A stretch of DNA of 64,000 nt from Buchnera aphidicola (Sipha maydis) (GTDB lineage Bacteria > Pseudomonadota > Gammaproteobacteria > Enterobacterales > Enterobacteriaceae), in assembly GCF_024029855.1 (NCBI RefSeq), contig NZ_CP097205.1, positions 372,001-436,000 on the forward strand, read 5' to 3'. The position numbers were made by a program, and so were the translations under genes. This document shows positions 31,392 through 40,431 of the stretch, in pieces. Below the pieces are notes generated by a model. The model did not search any database. It had not been told where the DNA came from and saw only the letters and a list, made by a program, of their open reading frames with translations. Position 1 is the stretch's first letter. Each line of letters starts with the position of its first letter.

Positions 31392-31693
31392 TTTTAGGGT
31401 TTTCCTTGATTAAAATTTTTATTTTTTTTTAATTTTTTTATATTATTTAAAAAAAATATTTTTAAAAAAAATTTGTAGAATTTTTATTTATTTTAAAAAT
31501 GAATAAATTTTATATTAACATTAATATTGAAATTCTTACAAAAAAATAAAAATTTTTTGTAGAGATTAGAATTGAGATGGATTTATAAAAAATTTTTAAA
31601 CTTTAAAAGAGATAATTTTTTTAAAAAAATTTTTAAAATATATTTTTTTAGAATAATATATAATTTTCTTAAGTATGAATTATAAAATTTCAA
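31392..31693. promoter_or_regulatory. Divergent spacer between ptsH and ligA
   Basis: 302 bases, almost pure A/T, expected to hold the pts operon promoter (minus) and the ligA promoter (plus). No ORF, RNA gene or recognisable operator was seen. Where E. coli has cysK there is nothing. Confidence 0.35.
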
Positions 31694-33745
31694 ATGAATA
31701 AAATAAAAAGAGAAATAAGATTCCTTCAACAAACTTTAATTTATCATAATTATTTATATTTTTGTTTGGATAATCCCATTATTTCAGATCATGAATATGA
31801 TTTTTTGTTTAATAAATTAAAATTTCTTGAAAAAAAATATAAAGAAAGAAAAAGTAATTCTCCTACGCAAATTGTTGGTTCAAAAATTTTTTCTAATTTA
31901 TTGTTAAATCGACATTTAACACCTATGTTGTCGTTAGAAAATATTTTTAAAAAAAATGAGTTTTTTACCTTTCATAAAAAAATTTTAAAATATAAGAAAA
32001 AAGATCAATTAATAGATTTTACTTGTGAGTTAAAATTAGATGGAGTTGCTGTAAATTTAATTTATGAAAATGGAATTTTAAAAAAAGCTTCTACAAGAGG
32101 AGATGGAGTAAAAGGAGAGGATATTACAAAAAATATTTTTTTAATAAAATCTATACCTAAAAAAATAAATACAAAAATTATTCCAAAATTAATGGAAATT
32201 CGTGGAGAAGTCTTAATTTCCAAGAAAGATTTTAAAAATTTAAATAAAAAAAACATTTTTTTAAAAAAAAATGTATTTTCTAGTGCTCGAAATTTAGCTT
32301 CTGGATCTTTACGTCAAAAAAATTTAAAAAATTTTGTTAATAGAAAATTAGTTTTTTTTTGTCATGGTTTTGAGATGTTTAATTTTTTTTTACATAATAG
32401 TTATTATGATATTCTTTGTAAAATTAAAAAATGGGGATTTAGTATTAGTCCGGAAATTTTTTTTTCATCATCTTATGAAAAGATTTTAAAATTTTATTCG
32501 AAAGTTCAAAATAAGCGCTCTTTATTGGAATTTGATGTAGATGGAATTGTTATCAAAGTTAATGATTTAAGATTAAGAAAGAAAATTGGAATGAGATCTA
32601 GATCACCGCGTTGGGCTATTGCATATAAATTCCCTAATCAAGAAAAAAAAACTATTTTAAAGAAAGTGACTTTTCATGTTGGAAGAACTGGAATTGTGAC
32701 TCCTGTCGCGCATTTTATTCCGATCTATATTTCTGGAATTAAAATAGAGAAAGCTACTTTATATAATAAAAATTTTTTAGAAAGTTTAAATTTACATATT
32801 GGAGATAAAATTATTGTTTGCAGATCTGGAGATGTAATACCGAAAATTATTAGTAAAGAAATTACATGTTTTAAAAAAGAAAACGTTCAGGTAATTTTTC
32901 CTAAAAAATGTCCTTCTTGTAAAAATTTGTTAAAAAATTTAAATAATAGAAAAACTGTTTGTAAAAATTATTTTTTTTGTAAATCTCAAATTAAAAAACG
33001 TTTAATATATTTTTTTTCTAAAAAGTCTTTTGAAATACAGGATCTCGGTCCAAATATTATTAATCAATTAGTAGATAAATTAAATTTTAAAAATCCGATA
33101 GATTTTTTTCAATTAGATATAAAAACTTTAAATGATTTAAATAATGTAGGAGAAAAAACCGCCACAAGTATTGTAAAATCTATTAAAAAAATTCAATCAA
33201 TTTCTTTAGAAAAATTTATTTTATCTTTTGGTATTTTAGGTATTGGGGAAATAGCATCTAAAAAAATAGCAAAGCATTTTAAAAGTATAAATAATGTTTT
33301 AAATTCTAGAAAAAAAGATCTTATTAAAATTAATGGTATTGGAGAAATTACAGCAAAAAATTTTTTGCGTTTTATAAATAGTTATCATAATAAAATGATA
33401 ATTAAAAAACTGATGAAAAATTGTCAAATTAATATTTTTTTTTCTCAAAAAAATTTTCATAAAGAAAAAAAATCTTCTTTTTTTTTAGATAAACAAGTTT
33501 TAATAACAGGAGTTTTAAAAAATTTTACTAGAAGAAATTTATTTAAGATATTAGAAAATTTAGGTGCGACTCTTCAATATAGTTTTTCAAAAAAAGTTAA
33601 TTTAGTTATTAGAGGTCAAAATCCAGGAAAAAAATTAGATTACGCTAAAAATTCAGGTGTAAAAATAATAAATGAAAATGATTTATTGAAAAAAATTCCA
33701 AAAAATTTTTTGGGTCGTGCAGGATTTGAACCTGCGACCAATTGA
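31694..33745 (+). CDS. ligA: NAD-dependent DNA ligase LigA
   Basis: Seals nicks in replication and repair using NAD. The product is 683 aa (E. coli 671). The adenylated Lys is residue 114 in ELKLDGVAV. The OB fold, the four-Cys zinc finger (CPSC ... C ... C), helix-hairpin-helix repeats (NNVGEKTATSIVKSI, NGIGEITAKNF) and a C-terminal BRCT domain follow. The family ends near residue 670; here the frame runs on through 11-12 codons (LGRAGFEPATN) that are the antisense of tRNA-Lys, so the natural stop has been lost and replaced by one inside the tRNA gene. Confidence 0.95.
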   Translation: MNKIKREIRFLQQTLIYHNYLYFCLDNPIISDHEYDFLFNKLKFLEKKYKERKSNSPTQIVGSKIFSNLLLNRHLTPMLSLENIFKKNEFFTFHKKILKYKKKDQLIDFTCELKLDGVAVNLIYENGILKKASTRGDGVKGEDITKNIFLIKSIPKKINTKIIPKLMEIRGEVLISKKDFKNLNKKNIFLKKNVFSSARNLASGSLRQKNLKNFVNRKLVFFCHGFEMFNFFLHNSYYDILCKIKKWGFSISPEIFFSSSYEKILKFYSKVQNKRSLLEFDVDGIVIKVNDLRLRKKIGMRSRSPRWAIAYKFPNQEKKTILKKVTFHVGRTGIVTPVAHFIPIYISGIKIEKATLYNKNFLESLNLHIGDKIIVCRSGDVIPKIISKEITCFKKENVQVIFPKKCPSCKNLLKNLNNRKTVCKNYFFCKSQIKKRLIYFFSKKSFEIQDLGPNIINQLVDKLNFKNPIDFFQLDIKTLNDLNNVGEKTATSIVKSIKKIQSISLEKFILSFGILGIGEIASKKIAKHFKSINNVLNSRKKDLIKINGIGEITAKNFLRFINSYHNKMIIKKLMKNCQINIFFSQKNFHKEKKSSFFLDKQVLITGVLKNFTRRNLFKILENLGATLQYSFSKKVNLVIRGQNPGKKLDYAKNSGVKIINENDLLKKIPKNFLGRAGFEPATN

Positions 33746-33784
33746 TTAAAAGTCAACTGCTCTACCGAGCTGAGCTAACGACCC
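33711..33784 (-). tRNA. tRNA-Lys (UUU anticodon)
   Basis: A 74-base cloverleaf with acceptor GGGTCGT/ACGACCC, discriminator A, anticodon loop CTTTTAA (TTT) and T loop GTTCAAATC. CCA is not encoded. Its 3' half overlaps the ligA 3' end on the opposite strand by 35 bases. With the neighbouring tRNA-Val it corresponds to the E. coli valUXY-lysV cluster next to gltX. Confidence 0.96.
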
Positions 33785-33796
33785 ATTAAAATAAAT

Positions 33797-33869
33797 TAGG
33801 TAATGACGGATTCGAACCGCCGACATCCTCCGTGTAAGAGAGGCGCTCTACCAACTGAGCTAATCACCT
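33797..33869 (-). tRNA. tRNA-Val (UAC anticodon)
   Basis: A 73-base cloverleaf with acceptor AGGTGAT/ATTACCT, discriminator A and anticodon TAC. The first acceptor pair is A-U rather than the usual G-C, and a G-U pair is present in the stem. CCA is not encoded. It is 12 bases upstream of tRNA-Lys and probably cotranscribed with it. Confidence 0.95.
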
Positions 33870-33970
33870 TTGTAAATAAAAAATAATTTTATTTAAATTT
33901 TTTATTTTTTTTATTTATTATATAATATTTTTAATGAAAAATAAAATTATATTTATTAATAAAATAAATT

Positions 33971-35383
33971 ATGTTAATTAAAACGCGTTTTGCTCCTAGT
34001 CCATCTGGAGAATTACATTTTGGAAATATTAGGACTGCTTTATACTCATGGTTATATGCTAAACAAAATAATGGAGTTTTTATATTACGCATTGAAGATA
34101 CAGATACATCAAGATCTTGTAAAAAATTTTCTAAAAATATTATTGATACATTAAAATGGTTAAAATTAAATTGGAATGAAGGTCCTTATTTTCAGAGTAA
34201 AAAGATACATCGTTATCAAGAAATTATTAATTTTATGTTATCTCAAGATTTGGCATATAAATGTTATTGTGGAAATGATCAGTTAAATTATGTAAAAAAA
34301 ATACAATCTTTGCGAGGAATTAAAACAAAATATAATGGAGCATGTAGAAATTTAAAAAAAAATCTTCATACTTTACAAAAATATGTTGTTAGATTTAAAA
34401 ATCCCTTATCTGGTGAAGTTACTTTTCATGATATGATTAGAGGGAAAATTGTTGTAAAAAATATAGAATTAGATGATTTAATTATTCAGCGCGAAAATGG
34501 AATTCCTACATATAATTTTTGTGTAGTTATTGATGATATGGACTCAGAAATTACTCATGTCATAAGAGGAGAAGATCATATTAATAATACTCCACGTCAA
34601 ATAAATATTTTGAATGCTTTAGGAGCAAAAATACCAAATTATGCGCATTTATCTATGATTTTAAATAGTAATAAAAAAAATCTTTCTAAAAGAAATAATT
34701 TATTAAGTGTATTGAAATATAAAAAATTAGGGTATTTACCTGAAGCAATTTTAAATTATATTGTTCGTTTGGGTTGGTCACGAGGAAACAAAGAAATTTT
34801 TAGTTTGAAGGAAATGATTGATTTATTTAATTTTAAATCGATGACTAAATCTTCTAGTGTGTTTGATGGTAAAAAATTACTTTGGATTAATAAATATTAT
34901 ATAAATTCTTTGAAAAAAAGTAAAATTACCAATCTCATAATAAAAATTTTTAAAAAAAAAAATATAGATTTTACACAAGGTCCTCGTTTATCAGATGTAA
35001 TTTCAGTTTTTTCTTCACGTGTTTCAACAATTCTTGATTTATTTCATGAAGTATCTTTTTTTTATAAAGATATTTTTATAGAATATGATAAAAAATATTT
35101 AAATAATTATTTTAATTTGCAATCTTTAAAAATTTTACGACAATCTTATAAAGAGTTTTTAGGTCTTTCTAATTGGAATATGCAAGAAATTTTTCAAATT
35201 ATAAAGAAATTATCAATTAGATTTAATGTATTAATAAAGGATATTATTTATCCTATGAGAGTTGCTTTAGTTGGAAAATCTAATTCTATTGGAATAAATA
35301 AGGTTATGTTTTTTTTAGGAAAAGAAAAATCTTTATCTAGGTTAAAAAATTTTTTAAATATTTATAATGAATTTTTTTTATAG
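33971..35383 (+). CDS. gltX: Glutamyl-tRNA synthetase GltX
   Basis: Charges tRNA-Glu. The product is 470 aa (E. coli 471). The HIGH-like motif reads PSPSGELHFGNIRTALYSW (HFGN instead of HVGG), the zinc site keeps CYC and YNGAC, and the KMSKS-like motif reads NLSKR against KLSKR in E. coli, keeping the second Lys. The C-terminal anticodon-binding domain is present but diverged. It is divergent from the tRNA pair, as in E. coli. Confidence 0.96.
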   Translation: MLIKTRFAPSPSGELHFGNIRTALYSWLYAKQNNGVFILRIEDTDTSRSCKKFSKNIIDTLKWLKLNWNEGPYFQSKKIHRYQEIINFMLSQDLAYKCYCGNDQLNYVKKIQSLRGIKTKYNGACRNLKKNLHTLQKYVVRFKNPLSGEVTFHDMIRGKIVVKNIELDDLIIQRENGIPTYNFCVVIDDMDSEITHVIRGEDHINNTPRQINILNALGAKIPNYAHLSMILNSNKKNLSKRNNLLSVLKYKKLGYLPEAILNYIVRLGWSRGNKEIFSLKEMIDLFNFKSMTKSSSVFDGKKLLWINKYYINSLKKSKITNLIIKIFKKKNIDFTQGPRLSDVISVFSSRVSTILDLFHEVSFFYKDIFIEYDKKYLNNYFNLQSLKILRQSYKEFLGLSNWNMQEIFQIIKKLSIRFNVLIKDIIYPMRVALVGKSNSIGINKVMFFLGKEKSLSRLKNFLNIYNEFFL

Positions 35384-35453
35384 TGTAATTTTATAAATTT
35401 TTTTTTATAAGTTGTATATAAAATTTATTAGAAAATAATACTTTTTTTAAAAA

Positions 35454-35489
35454 AATCTTGTACTAAAAATATACTTATAGTACAAGATT
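35454..35489. terminator. Bidirectional terminator between gltX and fliE
   Basis: Perfect 12-bp inverted repeat (35454-35465 with 35478-35489), 12-base loop, followed on the plus side by a T run starting near 35494. Lies between convergent gltX and fliE. Confidence 0.7.
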
Positions 35490-35499
35490 GTCAATTTTT

Positions 35500-35811
35500 T
35501 TATATTTGTATATTCATTATTTCATGATACGTAGAAATTAGTGTATCTTCGATTTTTTCTAAATTTCTTAAAGAAATATGAGATTTTTGACAAGTATCTA
35601 TTATATTTTTTATACAATTTTTGTTTTTTTGATTAATACTAAAATTATTCATTTCATTTGTAATGAAAGTAAATGTATTCATTTCATTTTTTAACGATTT
35701 TTTTATATATTCAGAAAATTTATTACAATTTATTTTTTCATTTTGAATGAATTGATTTTTTAAATAATTATTCTTTATATTAAAAATATAATGATATTTA
35801 TTTATATACAT
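35500..35811 (-). CDS. fliE: Flagellar hook-basal body protein FliE
   Basis: Junction protein between MS ring and rod. The product is 103 aa (E. coli 104). Only the C-terminal half is clearly family-like: CQKSHISLRNLEKIEDTLIS followed by TYHEIMNIQI corresponds to the E. coli QKASVSM...YQEVMSMQV end; the N-terminal half is divergent. It is divergent from fliF, as in E. coli. Its role without most of the flagellum is uncertain. Confidence 0.85.
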   Translation of the reverse strand: MYINKYHYIFNIKNNYLKNQFIQNEKINCNKFSEYIKKSLKNEMNTFTFITNEMNNFSINQKNKNCIKNIIDTCQKSHISLRNLEKIEDTLISTYHEIMNIQI

Positions 35812-35984
35812 ATATTCCTTTAAAAATAAAAATTTTTGTATTAATATAATAATTATAACATGGATACATTAAAAAATATAAATTTTAAAATTGATATTTC
35901 AATTTATTTTAAATATTTTATTATAATAATTGTTTATACACAATTAATTCTATAATATATTTTGACTTAGGTTATTTAAAAATC

Positions 35985-37409
35985 ATGAAAAATAATTCTA
36001 TAGATCATGAAAATTCAAAGATTAAACAATTATATAAAAATATTTTTTTTTATTTTACAAAAAATAGAAAAATATTTATTTTATTTATATTTTTGAGTGT
36101 AATTATTTTTTCTTTTTCTTTTTTTTTAGTAAAAAGATCGAACTATATTATTGTATATAAGAATTTATCTGAAAGGTATAATGTTCAAAAAGTTTTTAAA
36201 CAATTAAAGAGTTTAAAGATTCCATATAAATATTCATTTCAGTATGATTTTTTGTCTATTCCTTCAGATAAAATAGATGTATTTTATGCTCATCTGAATG
36301 ATATGCATTTAAATAATGAAAATCTTCCAGGATTTGAGTTATTAGATCAAGAAAAATTTGGTTCTAGTTCTTTTCTTGAAGAAATAAATTATCAGCGAGC
36401 GTTAGAAGGAGAACTTTCTCGTACTATAGAAAAGTTTCATGCTGTTCAAAGTGCGCGTGTTCATCTTGTTTGTGTAAAAAATACACCCTTTCTTGACAAA
36501 GATAGTTTTTCTTCTGCAGCTGTTTTTATTACAATTGACAAAAGTATTCAATCAAATATTCATTTATATTATTCAATAATTTGTTTATTATCAAATAGTA
36601 TTTTCAATTTAAAAAAAGAAAATATTACTATTGTGAATCAGTATTGTGATGTTTATAATGGAGATGATAAGATTTTTCAAAATAATCCAAAATTTCAACA
36701 TATAGATTTTCATCAATGTAATAAAAGTCACTTGATAGAAAAAAAAAAATGTGATTTAGATATTCTAAATGCATGTAATAAAATGCCTACAGAGTGTTAT
36801 TTTTTTATTGAAGAAAAATTAAGATCAGTTTATAATATAAAGGGTTTAAACAAAAAAGAATTTTTTAATTTAAAAAAAAATAATGTAAATTTTTTTAAAA
36901 ATAATAATTTTAATATACAGTTACTACAAGGTTCTAATAAAAAAAATGTTATACATACTCGTTCTTTGCGCTGTCAAATATATGATGTCTTAAAAGAAAA
37001 AATTAAAAGTACACAATTTTTACATATTACTGGTGTCAGAAATAATAGTATAAAGTATCAAGAAAAAGATAATTTTTTAGATTTAAAAAGTTTTTTAAAT
37101 ATTAATACTATTATGAAAAAAAGTATAAATTTTGCTAGATTTATAAGAGAATCTTTTAATATTCTACATTGTAGATTTTTTAATACTAATGGGTTTATTT
37201 TTAAGAATATTCCTGTAGAGAAAGATAAATATTTAAAAAAAAAAATACTTTTATTTCCTTGGTTTTTAATGTTTTTTTTTGCTGTTTTATTTATGACTTC
37301 TTTTGTTTCTTTTAAGAAATTTATGCAAAAAATAAAGAATAATAAAAAAGTAGAAGTTATACATGATTTTACACAATATTATCAAAATAAAAATATGAAA
37401 GAAAAATAA
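35985..37409 (+). CDS. fliF: Flagellar MS-ring protein FliF, C-terminally shortened
   Basis: Forms the inner-membrane MS ring that houses the flagellar export gate. The product is 474 aa against about 552 in E. coli. The first TM segment is at about residues 27-46, and the ring-building domains follow (GFELLDQEKFGSS, YQRALEGELSRTIEKF, SARVHLV). The periplasmic middle part is shortened and diverged. The second TM is at about residues 421-443, leaving only some 31 cytoplasmic residues where E. coli has about 85 and binds FliG. fliG itself is missing downstream, so the truncation fits. Confidence 0.93.
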   Translation: MKNNSIDHENSKIKQLYKNIFFYFTKNRKIFILFIFLSVIIFSFSFFLVKRSNYIIVYKNLSERYNVQKVFKQLKSLKIPYKYSFQYDFLSIPSDKIDVFYAHLNDMHLNNENLPGFELLDQEKFGSSSFLEEINYQRALEGELSRTIEKFHAVQSARVHLVCVKNTPFLDKDSFSSAAVFITIDKSIQSNIHLYYSIICLLSNSIFNLKKENITIVNQYCDVYNGDDKIFQNNPKFQHIDFHQCNKSHLIEKKKCDLDILNACNKMPTECYFFIEEKLRSVYNIKGLNKKEFFNLKKNNVNFFKNNNFNIQLLQGSNKKNVIHTRSLRCQIYDVLKEKIKSTQFLHITGVRNNSIKYQEKDNFLDLKSFLNINTIMKKSINFARFIRESFNILHCRFFNTNGFIFKNIPVEKDKYLKKKILLFPWFLMFFFAVLFMTSFVSFKKFMQKIKNNKKVEVIHDFTQYYQNKNMKEK

Positions 37410-37607
37410 AAATCTAATTTTCTTTAAAAAATTTATATAAATAAATGATTTTTAATTTTATTACTTTCAAGTTAATTTATAGATATTAAATAAAATAAAA
37501 AAGGATATTATTTTATTTTTTGAAAGAAATGTTTTTTTTATGAATTTCTATAAAATTATATAAAATATAATAGGATAATTAAAATTCTGAAATTTTTAAA
37601 GATTACA

Positions 37608-37645
37608 AAATAATTGATTTCATTATGTAAAGAAATCAATTATTT
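37608..37645 (+). terminator. Hairpin after fliF
   Basis: Perfect 14-bp inverted repeat (37608-37621 with 37632-37645) with a 10-base loop, about 200 bases after fliF. It is not followed by a long T run, so it may be a processing or stabilising element instead of a simple terminator. Confidence 0.5.
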
Positions 37646-37647
37646 GA

Positions 37648-37663
37648 TAGCATTTAAATGCTA
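37648..37663. repeat. 16-bp perfect palindrome TAGCATTTAAATGCTA
   Basis: A fully symmetric palindrome that begins two bases after the fliF-fliP hairpin. It could be a second hairpin without loop or a protein-binding dyad. No known operator was recognised. Confidence 0.5.
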
Positions 37664-37850
37664 GATAAATATATTAAGAATAAAAAAAAAAATAAGAAAA
37701 TAAATATTTTTAATTTTTAAAATTAAATATTTTATTCAATATAAAAATAAAAGTTTTTTATAACTTTTAAAATAAAATAATTTAAAAATTATATCTTGTT
37801 TAATATAATTTATCTGTATTTTAAAAAAATAAATTTTTGAGAATAATATA

Positions 37851-38591
37851 ATGATATTTCGTAGTTTTTTATTTTTATTTTTATGCTTTTTTCCTTCTCA
37901 AGCTTATGCAAATAATCTAGATGTAATAAATAATTTCTGGAAAGATAATGCATTTTTATTTGAAAATACTGTTTCTATAAAAACTTTTATCATTGTTTTT
38001 TTATTAACATGTTTTCCATTTTTTCTGTTAGCAATGACATGTTTTACGAGAATTATAATAGTTTTTGGAATATTAAGAAACGCAATGGGAACTCCATATC
38101 TTCCTTCTAATCATATTTTAATTAGTTTATCTTTATTTTTAACTTTTTTTATTATGGAACCTGTTTTTAAAAAAATTTATTCTAAAGCTTATGTTCCTTA
38201 TGTACAAAAAAAAATTACTTTTGATGTTGCATGTCAGAGAAGTTGGTGTCCATTAAGAGTTTTTATGTTAAAACAAATGCATAAAAAAGATTTATTATTT
38301 TTTTCAAAACTTGCGCATATAAATTCAATTAAAGATATTAAAGATGTTCCAGTCCGTGTTTTGATACCTTCTTTTATTATGAATGAAATAAAAACAGCAT
38401 TTAAAATTGGAGTAACTATTTTTATTCCTTTTTTAATTATTGACTTATTAGTTTCGAGTGTTCTTATGTCTTTAGGAATGATGATGGTTCCTCCTTCGAC
38501 AATTTCTTTGCCTTTAAAATTAATTATTTTTGTTATGTCGAATGGTTGGCAATTACTGATGGAATCATTAGTATATAGTTTTCGTACATAA
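37851..38591 (+). CDS. fliP: Flagellar type III export gate protein FliP
   Basis: Core of the FliPQR export gate. The product is 246 aa (E. coli 245). An N-terminal signal peptide (FLFLFLCFFPSQAYA) is followed by TM segments; the conserved TCFTRIIIVFGILRNAMGTP and MSLGMMMVPPSTISLPLKLI are intact. First of the fliPQR cluster. High conservation compared with fliE and fliF suggests continued selection. Confidence 0.95.
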   Translation: MIFRSFLFLFLCFFPSQAYANNLDVINNFWKDNAFLFENTVSIKTFIIVFLLTCFPFFLLAMTCFTRIIIVFGILRNAMGTPYLPSNHILISLSLFLTFFIMEPVFKKIYSKAYVPYVQKKITFDVACQRSWCPLRVFMLKQMHKKDLLFFSKLAHINSIKDIKDVPVRVLIPSFIMNEIKTAFKIGVTIFIPFLIIDLLVSSVLMSLGMMMVPPSTISLPLKLIIFVMSNGWQLLMESLVYSFRT

Positions 38592-38657
38592 AAAATTAAA
38601 CGAAAAAAAAAATATTTTTTTGATAGGATTTTAAAGATAAAGGTATTTTCACATAAA

Positions 38658-38921
38658 ATGTTTATGAAGAATGTTTTTTTGGATGCAATAAAAATTTTAT
38701 TTTTACTATCATGCCCTTTATTGTTTTCTGTTTTTTTTGTTGCAGTAATTATAAGTACTCTCCAAGCAGCTACGCAAATTAATGAACAAACTTTATCTTT
38801 TATACCAAAAATTATTACTGTTTTTATTATTTTATTTTTTTTTGGTCCATGGATGATCGATGTATTAATTCAATATATAAATAGTTTGTTTAAAAGTATA
38901 ATATATATTATTGCTGAATAA
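38658..38921 (+). CDS. fliQ: Flagellar type III export gate protein FliQ
   Basis: Small gate protein with two TM hairpin helices (about residues 14-36 and 51-74). The product is 87 aa (E. coli 89). The conserved ATQINEQTLSFIPKII is present. It lies 66 bases after fliP and 18 before fliR. Confidence 0.93.
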   Translation: MFMKNVFLDAIKILFLLSCPLLFSVFFVAVIISTLQAATQINEQTLSFIPKIITVFIILFFFGPWMIDVLIQYINSLFKSIIYIIAE

Positions 38922-38939
38922 ATATATGAATAAATTTAT

Positions 38940-39698
38940 ATGCAAAATTCGTACAATTTAATTGTATTAATAAATATAATTTTTTTTCTTTCTATAAGAG
39001 TTTTTTTTATTTTTTATAGTATTCCTTTTTTTAATAAATATTTAAATTTATATATTAAAGTTTATTTATCTGTTTTATTAAGTTTTGTTACCGTTTTTTA
39101 TATTCCATCGTGTAGTTTGTTATTTCCACATCGATCTGGATTAATTGTTTTTTTTGTACAAATTTTTGTAGGTACTTTTTTTGGATTATGTGTAAATTTA
39201 ATTTTTTCTATTACTCACATTGCAGGAGAAATTTCTGGTTTACAAACTGGTTTATCTTTTTTTAATTTTTTTGATAATACAAATCGTACTAATTTTCCAG
39301 TTTTATCGCGTTTTTTCAATATTTTATTTATTTTTATTTTTTTATCATTGAATGGGCATTTTTGGATTATCATGATGCTTGTAAAAAGTTTTTATATATT
39401 TCCTTTTGATTGTGAATTTGTTTATTCTCGTATTATACTTTCAGGATTTCAATTATTTGAAGTAGTTTTTTTTAGCGGTATACAAATGATATTTCCTTTT
39501 ATTTTGATTTTATTATGCATAAATTTAATTATATACTATTTGAATAAAATTTTTCCTCAGGTATTAATATATTCTGTTCTTTTTCCTATAACTTCAATTG
39601 TAGTGATTTTATTATTATATCTTTCAATATATTATTTTATTCCTTTCTTAAAAATTTATTGTGATAAAATGTTTGTATTAACTTTTGATTTTATTTAA
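38940..39698 (+). CDS. fliR: Flagellar type III export gate protein FliR
   Basis: Polytopic gate component, about six hydrophobic segments. The product is 252 aa (E. coli 261). HIAGEISGLQTGLSFFNFFD is the recognisable family segment. Diverged elsewhere but full length. Last gene of the flagellar cluster. Confidence 0.92.
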   Translation: MQNSYNLIVLINIIFFLSIRVFFIFYSIPFFNKYLNLYIKVYLSVLLSFVTVFYIPSCSLLFPHRSGLIVFFVQIFVGTFFGLCVNLIFSITHIAGEISGLQTGLSFFNFFDNTNRTNFPVLSRFFNILFIFIFLSLNGHFWIIMMLVKSFYIFPFDCEFVYSRIILSGFQLFEVVFFSGIQMIFPFILILLCINLIIYYLNKIFPQVLIYSVLFPITSIVVILLLYLSIYYFIPFLKIYCDKMFVLTFDFI

Positions 39699-39726
39699 AA
39701 GAGTTTCTTTTGATTGAGAAAGTAAT

Positions 39727-39760
39727 ATAGTATAAAAATACTACAGCATTTTTATACTAT
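39727..39760. terminator. Bidirectional terminator between fliR and rpmG
   Basis: Perfect 13-bp inverted repeat (39727-39739 with 39748-39760) with an 8-base loop; T run from 39769 on the plus side. Lies between convergent fliR and rpmG. Confidence 0.7.
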
Positions 39761-39834
39761 TTGAATAAAATTTTTTTGAATTTTTCAATATTTCTTGAAA
39801 ATTATTTTTTTATGATTATGTGAACAAAAATATT

Positions 39835-40002
39835 TTATTTTATTTTATATTCTTTATATATAGTTCTTTTTTTTGCAATCGGATCATATTTTTTTAGTTC
39901 TAATTTTTTTGTTGTATTTCTTTTATTTTTTGTTGTTGTATAATAATGTCCAGTATTTAAAGAGGATATTAATTTTATTTTTTCTCGTATTTTTTTAGCC
40001 AT
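39835..40002 (-). CDS. rpmG: 50S ribosomal protein L33
   Basis: A 55-aa product, exactly the E. coli length. I translated it by hand from the minus strand: it begins [20 protein letters not shown], contains [20 protein letters not shown] and ends IYKEYKIK, which matches E. coli L33 over its whole length. The E. coli-type form lacks the zinc-binding Cys residues, as here. It lies 16 bases after rpmB. Confidence 0.97.
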   Translation of the reverse strand: MAKKIREKIKLISSLNTGHYYTTTKNKRNTTKKLELKKYDPIAKKRTIYKEYKIK

Positions 40003-40018
40003 TTGAATTCCTTTTGTA

Positions 40019-40252
40019 TTATTTCAATTGTTTTATTTTGTTTTCTTGTAGTACTTTTTCAATACTTTTTTTATTAATTATTCTAATAGCTCTTGTAGAT
40101 AATTTTAATTTAATAAATTTTTTTTTTTTAGCAATCCAGAATTTATGAGTTTTTAAATTAATGTTAAATTTTCTTCTAGTAGTATTTAAAGAATGTGATT
40201 TTTTATTTCCAAAAAGACTTTTTTTTCCAGTAATTTGACATATTTTTGGCAT
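40019..40252 (-). CDS. rpmB: 50S ribosomal protein L28
   Basis: A 77-aa product (E. coli 78) starting [16 protein letters not shown]. The central [20 protein letters not shown] is typical. First gene of the rpmB-rpmG operon, in the E. coli order. Confidence 0.97.
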   Translation of the reverse strand: MPKICQITGKKSLFGNKKSHSLNTTRRKFNINLKTHKFWIAKKKKFIKLKLSTRAIRIINKKSIEKVLQENKIKQLK

Positions 40253-40431
40253 GGTTTATTCCTTGAAAAAAATTTACATAAAATAAATTTTTTTATATAA
40301 AATTTTTTACAGCTTTGATATAGATAGAAATAATAAAATATTATTAATTTATTTTTTTTTTAAATTTTAATATAGAAATTTTTATATATTGATTTTTCAA
40401 TCAATAATATATTAATTATTTTCTGTAATAT

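Larger units (their letters stand above)
37410..37850. other. Gene-free spacer at the site of the lost fliG-fliO genes
   Basis: 441 AT-rich bases separate fliF and fliP. In E. coli fliG, H, I, J, K, L, M, N and O lie between them. No ORF or residual similarity is recognisable. The spacer holds two strong inverted repeats (listed separately) and presumably the fliP promoter; a TATAAT-like element is in the last 50 bases. Confidence 0.5.
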
